Assembly (NCBI GenBank): GCA_023702235.1
Contig: JAMQCR010000001.1
Span: 1,116,001-1,180,000, forward strand
Length of the DNA stretch: 64,000 nt
DNA from: Neobacillus pocheonensis
GTDB lineage: Bacteria; Bacillota; Bacilli; Bacillales; Cytobacillaceae
Direction of reading: 5' to 3'
Part shown: positions 37,602 to 46,208 of the stretch, one piece after another
How the letters are laid out: each line of letters begins with the position of its first letter
Position numbering within the stretch: the first letter of the stretch is position 1
Program-made: the position numbers and the translations under genes
The notes under the pieces: generated by a model
What the model was told of the DNA's origin: nothing
The model's input: only the letters and a program-made list of their open reading frames with translations
The model's database searches: none

Positions 37602-37715
37602 ATGGAAATCACCCCGGAAACACTTGAATGGAAAGCTAAGATACATCCAATTGGAAGAATGGCAGGAAACAAACTTACCGATCCAATGGAAAAAATGTTT
37701 GATATCGTCCGATAA
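37602..37715 (+). pseudogene. Short ORF, possibly the tail of a lost gene
   Basis: A 37-codon ORF (MEITPETLEWKAKIHPIGRM, ending EKMFDIVR) with only GGTGGAG near the ATG. It looks like the end of a folded protein rather than a complete one; the HPIGRMAGN piece recalls the end of flavin-reductase-type proteins (low certainty). In-frame stops cut it off from anything upstream. It could be a remnant or a small leader peptide ahead of fah. Confidence 0.3.
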
Positions 37716-37734
37716 ACGGAAGAAAGGTGAGTTA

Positions 37735-38651
37735 ATGAAATTTGTCACATTTGAAAAAAAGGATGGAGCAATTAGAGCGGGTTTATTATTAAATCAAGAT
37801 TTTGTAGTTGATCTAAAAGAAGCTACAGCTGGTGAGTTACCTGATAATTTATTGGATTTTATTGATTGCAGCGAAAAGTTATTAGAGAAAGCCTCCTCTC
37901 TATTATTTTTAAATAAGGAGCATAAAGGGGTTTACCCTTTGAACGAACTTCGATTAAAAGCACCTCTGCCTCAGCCAAGAAGCTACCGTGATTTTTATGC
38001 CTTTGAGCAGCATGTGAAAACGGCAAGAGAAAACAGGGGTCTTAAAATGATACCAGAATGGTACGAAATCCCCGTTTTTTATTTTTCTAATCATCTAGCC
38101 ATTAAGGGTCCTGATGATGAAATTGCTAAACCAGAAGACTGTGACTGGCTTGATTATGAACTTGAGATTGCTTGTGTAATTGGAAAAAGGGGGAAAAATA
38201 TACACGCTGATGAGGCAATAGATTATATTTTTGGCTATTGTATTTTAAACGATTGGAGTGCCAGGGACTTACAAAGGAAGGAAATGAAAGTGGGGCTTAG
38301 GCCTGCAAAAGGGAAGGATTTCGCTACCTCAATTGGCCCGTGGATTGTTACAAAGGATGAGTTGGAACCATTAAAAATTGGAAAAGGCTTCGACCTCGTA
38401 ATGAAAGCGAGCGTAAACGGAGTCACACTTTCAGAAGGAAATATGAAAGACATCTATTTTTCGTTTGATGAAATGATTGAAAGGGCATCTAAAGGCGTTA
38501 CGTTATATCCAGGTGAAATTATTGGTTCTGGAACAGTTGGGACGGGGTGTATCCTTGAACTTGGGCAAAAGCCCATCGCTGGCTTATATCGGGAGATGAA
38601 GTAGAAATGGAGATTGAAGGATTAGGAGTGTTAAAGAATACCATTGTTTAA
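37735..38651 (+). CDS. Fumarylacetoacetate hydrolase family protein (frameshift near the 3' end)
   Basis: Cleaves fumarylacetoacetate to fumarate and acetoacetate, the last step of homogentisate degradation. It starts MKFVTFEKKDGAIRAG with AAAGGTGAG upstream. The FAH fold is visible: YDFYAFEQHVKTARENRG, DCDWLDYELEIACVIGKRGKNI (metal Glu/Asp), ILNDWSARDLQRKEM, GKDFATSIGPWIV, SFDEMIERASKGVTLYPGEIIGSGTVGTGC. The frame then reads GLYREMK and stops. Adding one T near 38583 (GCTGG to GCTTGG) gives W-L-I-S-G-D-E-V-E-M-E-I-E-G-L-G and a normal end at 38651 (~305 residues). The catalytic core is complete. Confidence 0.88.
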
Positions 38652-38671
38652 GATGGAAAAGAGGTGAATAG

Positions 38672-39834
38672 ATGTATTACCGTCAGATGGGAAAGATTCC
38701 ACATAAACGGCATACAATGTTTAAAAAAGAGGAAGGCGGCCTTTATCGTGAGCAAGTAATGGGGACACGTGGTTTTTCTGGAACCCAATCGATTTTATAT
38801 CATCAATACATGCCAACAGAAGTAGGTAAACATGAATTAGTCGGCAGTTATTTGCCGGAATATGAAGAACAACATAACTTAAAGCATCGTCACTTTTTTA
38901 CAAGTAAGTTATCAAAAACAGGAGACGCACTTATAGCCCGAGAATATCTGCTGGGAAATCAGGATTTATTAATTGGAATAGCTAATGTCACGGAAGCAAT
39001 GCAAAGCTTTTATCGGAACGGAGACGGAGATGAAATGATCTTTATTCATTACGGCACCGGGAAGGTAGAGACGATGTTCGGAACGATTTCGTATTGTCAG
39101 GGGGACTATCTGATTATCCCAATTGGCACGATTTTCCGATTGATTCCAAATGAAAATGAAGTGACAAAACTATTATTTGTTGAGTCCTTTAGTCAAATTA
39201 CTACTCCGAAGCGATACCGGAATGAATACGGTCAATTATTAGAGAATAGTCCATATTGCGAACGAGATATCCGCGGCCAGAATTGTTAGTTACTTTTAAG
39301 CAAAAAGGCGAGTATGAGGTGTTAACAAAATCGCGAGGCTCCATTCATTCCCATATTATTGGTCATCACCCTCTTGATGTGGTTGGTTGGGATGGTTACT
39401 TATATCCCTAGGCCTTTAATATTAAGGATTTTGAGCCAATAACAGGAAGGATACACCAACCGCCTCCAGTACATCAAACCTTTGAAGGAAACAATTTTGT
39501 TGTTTGTTCCTTCGTCCCACGACTATATGATTATCATCCAGAGTCCATACCAGCACCGTACTATCATAGTAACGTTAATAGTGATGAGCTACTCTATTAT
39601 GTTGCCGGTAATTTTATGAGCCGTAAAGGGATACAAGAGGGGTCAATTACACTACATCCAAGTGGAATACCACATGGACCTCATCCGGGGAAAATTGAAG
39701 CGAGCATCGGAAAAAAAGAAACACTTGAGCTTGCAGTGATGATTGACACCTTTCACCCTCTCCAAGTGGTCAAAAAAGCAGGTCAAATTGAAGACCCCGC
39801 TTATATGTATTCCTGGATGGAGAAAAATGAATAA
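38672..39834 (+). pseudogene. hmgA: Homogentisate 1,2-dioxygenase, interrupted twice
   Basis: Opens the ring of homogentisate to maleylacetoacetate. The first frame gives MYYRQMGKIPHKRHTMFKKE to SPYCERDIRG, then a stop at 39289. One C restored near 39276 lets the frame run on as ELLVTFKQKGEYEVL and IIGHHPLDVVGWDGYLYP, where an in-frame TAG (39411-39413) stands where Tyr is expected. The rest (AFNIKDFEPITGRIHQPPPVHQTFEG, YYHSNVNSDELLYYVAGNF, HPSGIPHGPHPG with the iron-binding His/Glu) is intact. The full span would be ~387 residues. A frameshift plus a nonsense codon makes genuine inactivation more plausible here than elsewhere. Confidence 0.85.
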
Positions 39835-39845
39835 GATTCGTAAGT

Positions 39846-39884
39846 AAAACAATCCAACTTGAAATAGGATGGGTTGTTTTTTTT
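39846..39884 (+). terminator. Terminator after hmgA
   Basis: AAAACAATCC pairs (one mismatch) with GGGTTGTTTT, followed by T4. Confidence 0.7.
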
Positions 39885-39981
39885 AGAGATTAAAAACATG
39901 GAAATAAAAAAAGATTAATCCTATTAAAAGTGGTATGGTATCTATATAGCAAAGTTTTTAAGGTGATAAGAGGTGAAATCA

Positions 39982-40596
39982 ATGGAGCTAACAAAACTAG
40001 TCACAAAATTACAAACACATACACCTAAAATTCTTGGCAGTGAGAAATTTTCAAAATATGCTGTCCTCTTACCACTAATTCAAAAAGCGGATGGATTACA
40101 TGTTTTATTTGAAGTCCGTTCGTTAGAGTTAAGAAGACAGCCAGGAGAAATTTGTTTTCCAGGTGGTAGAATTGATCCAAAGGATGCTGATGAAAAAGGT
40201 GCAGCCATACGTGAAACTGTCGAGGAACTAGGAATACACAAAGAAAATATTACTGGAGTTTTCCAACTTGATTTTATGCTTTCTCCTTTCGGAATGATTG
40301 TTTATCCATATGTGGGACTTATCAACAGCCCAGAAGACATTCAGCCAAACCCATCAGAGGTTGGAGAAATTTTCACCGTTCCTCTGTCTTTTTTTATGAA
40401 TACGAAACCGGAAATATATCAAATAAACTTTAAGGTGGAACCTGAGGGAAACTTTCCATTTAATTTAATACCTGGCGGGGAGAATTATAATTGGCGGGCA
40501 AGAGGATTAGACGAATATTTTTATACCTATGGTGAGAAGGTCATTTGGGGATTAACCGCTAAAATTCTTAGCCACTTTGTTGAAATCCTTCAATAA
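39982..40596 (+). CDS. CoA pyrophosphatase, Nudix family (NudL/YeaB-like)
   Basis: 204 residues from the ATG at 39982 (MELTKLVTKLQTH), with AGAGGTG six bases upstream. The Nudix box GGRIDPKDADEKGAAIRETVEELGI is preceded by LRRQPGEICFPGG, the UPF0035/NuCoA motif that marks CoA diphosphatases. Hydrolyses CoA and derivatives to 3',5'-ADP and phosphopantetheine. Soluble. Monocistronic with a terminator at 40621. Confidence 0.9.
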   Translation: MELTKLVTKLQTHTPKILGSEKFSKYAVLLPLIQKADGLHVLFEVRSLELRRQPGEICFPGGRIDPKDADEKGAAIRETVEELGIHKENITGVFQLDFMLSPFGMIVYPYVGLINSPEDIQPNPSEVGEIFTVPLSFFMNTKPEIYQINFKVEPEGNFPFNLIPGGENYNWRARGLDEYFYTYGEKVIWGLTAKILSHFVEILQ

Positions 40597-40620
40597 AAAA
40601 GTTGTAAACGGATATGAAAG

Positions 40621-40660
40621 AAACAGTGGATATCATAGTTGAGATCACACTGTTTTTTTA
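40621..40660 (+). terminator. Terminator after the CoA pyrophosphatase gene
   Basis: AAACAGTG pairs with CACTGTTT, followed by T5. Confidence 0.75.
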
Positions 40661-40770
40661 TGTCCTCCGGAAATATACAAATGTCCTTATATAGTAGAAA
40701 AAAGACTTGATTATTTTCTGAATAGGATTAAAATTAAGATTATATTTTTCAGTGATTAGGAGATGTAAGA

Positions 40771-42132
40771 ATGAAAGTAATTAAGTTTGGAGGATCCTCT
40801 TTAGCATCTGGAAAACAAATTGAGAAGGTATTCCAGATCGTCGTTTCAGATCCCGAGCGAAAGGTAGTCGTTGTATCTGCTCCAGGAAAAAGGTTTTCAG
40901 AAGATCAGAAGGTAACTGATTTATTAATTGAGTGTGCTGAACAATGCTTGCTGAATAAGAACCCAAAGGAAACACTTGATTCAGTTCTAGAAAGATATGC
41001 TATTATTGCAGAAGAATTAGCTCTAACGAATGGAATCATTGAGGAGATTCGTCATGATTTATCGGAAAGGCTCAATGGAGATAGAAGCAAGCCTGACAGG
41101 TTTATGGATCTGGTAAAGGCAAGTGGAGAGGATAATCACGCAAAATTGGTGGCTGCTTATTTTCGCAAGCAGGGAATAGAAGCACATTATATTGACCCAC
41201 AAGACGCAGGGCTTCTAGTAAGTGATGAGCCAGGAAATGCTCAAGTGTTAGAGGAATCTTATGGTACGCTCTTTTCACTTCGAGAGCGCTCTGGAATTTT
41301 AATTTTTCCGGGTTTCTTCGGTTATAGTAAAGAAGGAGAAGTGTTCACGTTTTCACGCAGCGGGTCGGATATAACTGGTTCAATCCTTGCTAATGGTCTA
41401 AAAGTGGACCTGTATGAAAACTTTACGGATGTGGATGCTGTCTACTCCGTCAATCCTTATATTGTTGAAAGACCTAAGGCAATAAAGGAATTAACCTACC
41501 GAGAAATGCGTGAACTTTCATATGCAGGTTTTACTGTTTTACATGACGAAGCGCTCGTGCCAGCTTTTCAAGCTGGTATCCCCGTTCAGATTAAGAATAC
41601 GAATAATCCAACTGCACCAGGAACGAGAATTGTATATGAACGGGACAATACGAATGGTCCAGTTATTGGTATTGCAAGTGATCAAGGGTTTTGCAGTATC
41701 TATGTTAGTAAATACTTAATGAATCGAGAGATTGGGTTTGGACGAAAGCTTCTAAGTATATTAGAAGAATTTGGGCTATCATACGAACATACTCCTTCAG
41801 GGATTGATGACGTTTCAATTATATTAAGAGAAAATCAGATTAGTTCAGAACTGGAAAATGAGATAAAGGAACGCATTAAAACAGAATTACAAGCAGATGA
41901 AGTGAAAATCGAGCATGGTCTGGCACTCATTATGGTTGTAGGTGAGGGCATGCGCCGTAATGTAGGAACGATGGCGAGAGCTTCCAAAGCCTTAGCAAAG
42001 GCAAAGGTCAATATCGAAATGATTAATCAAGGTTCCTCGGAAGTGAGCATGATGTTTGGGGTGAAAGAACAAGAAGAGAAAAAGGCAGTTCAAGCGCTGT
42101 ATGAAGAGTTTTTTGCTGCAGTGACAGTGTAA
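40771..42132 (+). CDS. yclM: Aspartokinase III (YclM/ThrD-like)
   Basis: 453 residues, the length of B. subtilis YclM. Phosphorylates aspartate, the entry to lysine, threonine and methionine. Kinase motifs: KFGGSSLASG at the start, FPGFFGYSKEGEVFTFSRSGSDITGSILA, and DLYENFTDVDAVYSVNP. Two C-terminal ACT domains follow (ISVYVSKYLMN-type start at ~308, and LIMVVGEGMRRNVGTMARASKALAKAKVNIEMINQGSSEVSMMFGV). The single-chain AK III type is inhibited by lysine plus threonine in Bacillus. It has its own promoter and terminator; no riboswitch or T-box is visible. Confidence 0.93.
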   Translation: MKVIKFGGSSLASGKQIEKVFQIVVSDPERKVVVVSAPGKRFSEDQKVTDLLIECAEQCLLNKNPKETLDSVLERYAIIAEELALTNGIIEEIRHDLSERLNGDRSKPDRFMDLVKASGEDNHAKLVAAYFRKQGIEAHYIDPQDAGLLVSDEPGNAQVLEESYGTLFSLRERSGILIFPGFFGYSKEGEVFTFSRSGSDITGSILANGLKVDLYENFTDVDAVYSVNPYIVERPKAIKELTYREMRELSYAGFTVLHDEALVPAFQAGIPVQIKNTNNPTAPGTRIVYERDNTNGPVIGIASDQGFCSIYVSKYLMNREIGFGRKLLSILEEFGLSYEHTPSGIDDVSIILRENQISSELENEIKERIKTELQADEVKIEHGLALIMVVGEGMRRNVGTMARASKALAKAKVNIEMINQGSSEVSMMFGVKEQEEKKAVQALYEEFFAAVTV

Positions 42133-42160
42133 ATTGTCATATTCCATTATATGCGACTTT

Positions 42161-42213
42161 AAAATGGCCGACGGGCTGTCATACTAACATTGACAGTCTG
42201 GCGGTCATTTTGA
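42161..42213 (+). terminator. Terminator after the aspartokinase gene
   Basis: A long imperfect stem, AAAATGGCCGAC-GGGCTGTCA against TGACAGTCTGGCGGTCATTTT, with T-rich flanks. Confidence 0.75.
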
Positions 42214-42319
42214 TTTTCAATGTTTTTCTGCTCGCAAACTTGTCGTTAAAAGTTTATAGTGAAAAGTGAACAAATTAACGTAAAGTTATTTTTATGAATG
42301 AATACTGGTGGGGGTTGCA

Positions 42320-42937
42320 ATGCAAAAGGTACAAATACCAACCTATGAACGAATTGCAATTGATTTGGCAAATAGAATATACGATGGAAAATTCAAGGTA
42401 GGGGAAAAAATTCATGGGAGATCGACACTAGCAAGTGAATACAAGGTTTCCCCTGAAACCGTTCGGAGAGCAATAAAGATTTTAGAGGATGTAGAGATTG
42501 TTCAATCCACTAAAGGCAGTGGGATTGTAATATCATCCCGCGAGAACGCTTATAAATATATTCATCGCTTTTCTAATTTAGCGAGTATCAAAGATCTTGA
42601 AAAGCAAATGAACACACTCATTTCAGAAAGAGACAAGCTAGATGAAGAGCTCTTTGATACATTAAGAAAGATTATGGATTATTCCGGGAAACTGCGGCAT
42701 ACCAATCCGTTAGCACCGATTGAGGTGGAGGTTTTTCCAGGCTGCAGTCACATCGGTAAAACCATTTCGGAAGTGAAGTTTTGGCAGAATACAGGGGGAA
42801 CGGTAATTGGTATGAAAAGAAATGGAGAGTTAGTGATCTCACCAGGTCCTTACGCTTTGATTCTTGAAGGGGATATACTGCTAATCATTGGCGATGAAGA
42901 AACATTTGACAGAGTTGTTCATTATTTAGAGGATTAA
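42320..42937 (+). CDS. GntR-type regulator with C-terminal RCK_C domain (BusR-like)
   Basis: 205 residues from the ATG at 42320 (MQKVQIPTYERIAIDLANRI), with GGTGGGGG upstream. Residues 1-~70 are a GntR winged helix (GRSTLASEYKVSPETVRRAIKILEDVEIVQSTKGSGIVI). A coiled linker (~88-115) leads to an RCK_C/TrkA_C domain (IEVEVFPGCSHIGKTISEVKF...GDILLIIGDEETFDRVVHYLE). This architecture belongs to BusR, the c-di-AMP-dependent repressor of an osmolyte importer in streptococci and lactococci. The neighbouring convergent operon encodes an OpuF-type osmolyte importer, which supports the same logic here. Confidence 0.85.
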   Translation: MQKVQIPTYERIAIDLANRIYDGKFKVGEKIHGRSTLASEYKVSPETVRRAIKILEDVEIVQSTKGSGIVISSRENAYKYIHRFSNLASIKDLEKQMNTLISERDKLDEELFDTLRKIMDYSGKLRHTNPLAPIEVEVFPGCSHIGKTISEVKFWQNTGGTVIGMKRNGELVISPGPYALILEGDILLIIGDEETFDRVVHYLED

Positions 42938-42969
42938 AATTAAGCCTGGCCAATTAATTATAAAAGAAA

Positions 42970-43006
42970 AAGCCGGTCTAACTCTCATTTTGAGAGAACC
43001 GGCTTA
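42970..43006. terminator. Convergent terminator between the BusR-like gene and opuFB
   Basis: AAGCCGGT (42970-42977) pairs with ACCGGCTT (42998-43005), with inner CTCTCA/TGAGAG pairs. U-rich on both strands. Confidence 0.85.
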
Positions 43007-43012
43007 TTCCTT

Positions 43013-44578
43013 TTAATCCAATAATCCTTCTTTTTCTAAGAATTCTTTTGCTACATTTGCAGGGGACTGTTTAAGGCTATCAACTTTATAATTTAGTTCA
43101 CGCATTTTTTCATCAGTGAGCTTACCAGATAAGGAATTAATGACGTTTTTCAATTCTGGATGTTTTTTTAATGTTTCTTCTTTGATTATTGGTACGGCAT
43201 AATAGGGAGGAAAGAAATTCTTATCATCCTTTAATACTTTCAAATGAAAAGCCTTGAGTAATCCGTCGGTAGAATAGGCATCAATGACATCACTTTTATG
43301 ATTGTTAAGTGCAGTATAACGCAATCCACCATCTACCGCTTTTACATTTTTGAAATTCAAATTATATGTTTTTGAAAGACCAATTAATCCGTCTAGCCGA
43401 TTTGGAAATTCAATGGTAGGACCCATGATCAAGCCATTGCTAACCTTGGCAAGGTCAGAGATTGTATTTAATCCATATTGTTTCGCTGTGTCTTGTCGAA
43501 CCGCCAAAGCGTATGTGTTATTAAATCCAATTGGTTTTAACATGTCAATGCTATATTTTTCCGCGAATTCCTTTTGAACAATTTTGTAGACTTTTTCTGG
43601 ATCATTTTCTGGTGGCTGTTTTAGGATATTTACTAAACCGGTCCCGGTATACTCTACATACATATCAATATCCCCATTATTTAAGGCGCTAAAGGCTACT
43701 TGGCTGCCACCAAGATTTAATTTTCTTTCTACTTTTATATTAGTCTTTTTTTCTATTAAATCCGCTAACATATTACCTAAAATCAATTGTTCGCTGAAGT
43801 TTTTTGAACCAATAATGATTTTATCTGCTGCATTCACTTTTGAATAAACAGTGAATGCACCTGCAGCAACTAAGAGTATACAGGCAAGGCCAAGCATCCA
43901 CTTTTTCGCTTTTTTCCCTGACTTAGTTGTAATTTTTGAGGATTTCTGCTTACTTGTATAGGAGAGTGAAGATTCAAGTTTCCCAACAACGAAGTCAATG
44001 AGTAGAGCTAAAATACATGCTGGAATGGCCCCGGCTAAAATCATTTGATTGTCAACCGTTTGCACACCTGAGAATACAAGGTAACCGAGTCCACCTGCAC
44101 CAATAAAGGCTGCAATTGTCATCAAACCGACAGCGGTAACCGCCGAAATTCTGATACCCGCCATAATCATCGGGAAGGCTAATGGCAACTGAACCTTTCG
44201 CATCGTTTGACTCTTCGTCAGACCGATACCTTTGGCGGCTTCCAGAATATCTGCATCAATATTTGTTAAGCCCGTATAGGTGTTTTTGACGATTGGAAGA
44301 AGGGAATAAAGAACGACCATAACAATAGCAGGGGTACTACCGATTCCGATAAATGGTATTAAAAATCCAAGAAGGGCTAAGCTTGGGATAGCTTGGATGA
44401 CATTTGTTGTCCCAATGATTGGTTTCGATAGCTTCGGTTCCCGTGAAATAAGAATTCCAAGTGGAACTCCGATTACAATCGCGATTAATACCGAAACGAT
44501 ACTCAAATAAAGATGTTGTCCTAGTAGACTGAATATTTGCTGATAGTTTGCAGTTAAATAACTCCAAAATCCACCCAT
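43013..44578 (-). CDS. opuFB: OpuFB-like glycine betaine/choline-type importer: permease fused to binding protein
   Basis: 521 residues. Residues ~15-215 are an ABC permease (BPD_transp_1) with the coupling loop EAAKGIGLTKSQTMRKVQLPLAFPMIMAG. After a basic linker and a further membrane helix (~228-248), residues 255-521 form an OpuAC-type binding protein (IIGSKNFSEQLILGNMLADLIEKKT, GDIDMYVEYTGTGLV, RYTALNNHKSDVIDAYSTDG). The permease-binding-protein fusion is the OpuF/BusB design. ATG overlaps the ATPase stop (TAATG). Likely substrates are glycine betaine, proline betaine or related osmoprotectants. Confidence 0.88.
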   Translation of the reverse strand: MGGFWSYLTANYQQIFSLLGQHLYLSIVSVLIAIVIGVPLGILISREPKLSKPIIGTTNVIQAIPSLALLGFLIPFIGIGSTPAIVMVVLYSLLPIVKNTYTGLTNIDADILEAAKGIGLTKSQTMRKVQLPLAFPMIMAGIRISAVTAVGLMTIAAFIGAGGLGYLVFSGVQTVDNQMILAGAIPACILALLIDFVVGKLESSLSYTSKQKSSKITTKSGKKAKKWMLGLACILLVAAGAFTVYSKVNAADKIIIGSKNFSEQLILGNMLADLIEKKTNIKVERKLNLGGSQVAFSALNNGDIDMYVEYTGTGLVNILKQPPENDPEKVYKIVQKEFAEKYSIDMLKPIGFNNTYALAVRQDTAKQYGLNTISDLAKVSNGLIMGPTIEFPNRLDGLIGLSKTYNLNFKNVKAVDGGLRYTALNNHKSDVIDAYSTDGLLKAFHLKVLKDDKNFFPPYYAVPIIKEETLKKHPELKNVINSLSGKLTDEKMRELNYKVDSLKQSPANVAKEFLEKEGLLD

Positions 44579-45708
44579 TAAAAGGCCACCTCCAAATCAA
44601 TAAGTTGGCTGCTTAATGCAGATAAAATGCTGCTTCTCGTTATGAGACCAGTTAACCGTTTGGCATTGTTTACGACAGGCAGGTATCCGATTTTATGTTC
44701 ATTCATCGTAGTTAATACTGAGATTAAATTTGCATCCTCCGAAACGGACTGTATATTTTGCTCCATTATCATTTCAATTGCTGTAGTTCGGTTTAGCAAT
44801 TGGATGCTCTTTAATGTCACCAAACCAATAAGGACATTATTTTTATCTGTTACCATTAAGCTGTCAACTTTATTGTCCTTCATAATCTCAATAGCCTGGA
44901 GAACATTTCGCTTTGTTGTAATCTTAACAGGATTATGAATCATTATATCCTCCGCCATTAATAGCTCGGGATTGTTCCAAACTCTTCTTTTTCCAATAAA
45001 ATCTTCAACGAAGTCATTTGCGGGATTTTTTAAGATATTCTCCGGGGTGTCGAATTGGAGAATATCTCCGTCTTTTAGAATACAAATCTTATCAGCTATT
45101 TTAATAGCTTCGTCCATATCATGTGTGACGAAAATAATGGTTTTATTTAGTTCCTTCTGCATCTGGAAGAGTTCATCCTGCAGAGCGCTTCTTGTAACAG
45201 GATCCAACGCACTGAATGGTTCATCCATTAAGATAATATCAGAGTCTGTTGAGAAGGCTCTTGCTACCCCAATTCTTTGCTGCTGTCCACCACTCAATTC
45301 TTTTGGAAACCGGTGCAAGAATTCTACTGGGTCTAATCCAACCATCTCTAGTAATTCTTTCGTTTTCTTGGCAATGAGAATTGGATCTTCGCCCTTGAGC
45401 TTTGGAATCAACTCTAAATTCTCTTTAATGGACATATGTGGAAATAGCCCCGTATTTTGAATGACATAGCCAATGTTTCTTCGTAATTCGATGGCATTCA
45501 TTGTGGAAATATCATTCCCATTTACAAAAATCTTGCCTGAGGTTGGCTGGATCAATTTATTAATCATTTTGAGTAAGGTAGTCTTACCACAACCACTCGG
45601 TCCAATAAAAACAACCAATTGACCTGCCTCAATTTCCAATGAAAAAGGGTTAATGATCGTTTTAGTTCGATATTTCTTTTCGATGTTTTTAAACTGGATC
45701 AAATTCAT
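44578..45708 (-). CDS. opuFA: OpuFA-like osmolyte importer ATPase with two CBS domains
   Basis: 376 residues. The ATPase domain (1-~240) has GPSGCGKTT, the Q-loop QNTGLFPHM, LSGGQQQR, DEPFSALDP and VTHDMDEA. Two CBS domains follow (~255-310 and ~318-370: NPVKITTKRNVLQAIEIMKDNKVDSLMV; ANLISVLTTMNEHKIGYLPVV). CBS modules in Opu ATPases sense ionic strength or c-di-AMP. First gene of the two-gene operon, AAGGAGG before the ATG. Regulation by the BusR-like protein through the palindrome at 45743 is proposed. Confidence 0.92.
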   Translation of the reverse strand: MNLIQFKNIEKKYRTKTIINPFSLEIEAGQLVVFIGPSGCGKTTLLKMINKLIQPTSGKIFVNGNDISTMNAIELRRNIGYVIQNTGLFPHMSIKENLELIPKLKGEDPILIAKKTKELLEMVGLDPVEFLHRFPKELSGGQQQRIGVARAFSTDSDIILMDEPFSALDPVTRSALQDELFQMQKELNKTIIFVTHDMDEAIKIADKICILKDGDILQFDTPENILKNPANDFVEDFIGKRRVWNNPELLMAEDIMIHNPVKITTKRNVLQAIEIMKDNKVDSLMVTDKNNVLIGLVTLKSIQLLNRTTAIEMIMEQNIQSVSEDANLISVLTTMNEHKIGYLPVVNNAKRLTGLITRSSILSALSSQLIDLEVAF

Positions 45709-45742
45709 TCCTCCTTTTAAAAATAATAACTAGTTGTAATGT

Positions 45743-45771
45743 AACAACTTAATGTTAACATGAAAGTTGTT
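45743..45771 (-). promoter_or_regulatory. Nested palindrome upstream of opuFA, candidate operator
   Basis: AACAACTT (45743-45750) and AAGTTGTT (45764-45771) are inverted repeats. Between them lies the perfect palindrome ATGTTAACAT (45752-45761). A further GTTGT/ACAAC pair overlaps at 45734-45748. The site is ~35-65 bp before the opuFA ATG, a position suited to repression. The binding protein is not known; the BusR-like regulator is the obvious candidate. Confidence 0.5.
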
Positions 45772-45922
45772 GGTTTGTCGAATCGATATTAAATTGAACA
45801 AGTCGATCCGACTTTCCATTTGATTGTCTATTGATTACAAGTAAATGTAGCTGAAGTAAACGGAGTAAGTATTATTGGGGTGAAAAAGGGGTTTTTTAAA
45901 ATAGGATAGATTGAGAAAGATA

Positions 45923-45949
45923 CAGGTAGACGGTATTACCGTCTACCTG
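45923..45949. repeat. Perfect 27-bp inverted repeat
   Basis: CAGGTAGACGGTA-T-TACCGTCTACCTG, 13-bp arms around one base. It lies 23 bp beyond the stop of the 41-residue minus-strand gene. The U-tract is poor (TATCTTTCTC), so it may be a terminator or an operator. Confidence 0.6.
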
Positions 45950-45972
45950 AAAGAAACTCCATGGATATTAAA

Positions 45973-46098
45973 TTATTTTTGCAAGTCTTTTTTTGTGATT
46001 TCACTGCGAATATTCGTTTCTTTAGCGAATTCAGTATCTTGCTTCTTGTTATTTGGGTACTTATTCATGCGCTCGCGGTTATCGTTACGATTTGTCAT
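45973..46098 (-). CDS. Small polar hypothetical protein
   Basis: 41 residues, MTNRNDNRERMNKYPNNKKQ onwards, with GAAAGGAGG well spaced before the ATG at 46098. Highly charged and disordered, with an AKETNIRSEITKKDLQK tail. Small Asn/Lys-rich proteins of this kind are common spore components, but I do not recognise it. The strong ribosome site is the main evidence. Confidence 0.55.
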   Translation of the reverse strand: MTNRNDNRERMNKYPNNKKQDTEFAKETNIRSEITKKDLQK

Positions 46099-46208
46099 GA
46101 TTGATTAACCTCCTTTCGAATCTCTTAGGTGATTATTTTGTACAAGGAGGTGATTTTTAGTCTACTTTTCCTATTTTTTGGTTCCTATATTATTCCACCG
46201 AGATGGTC

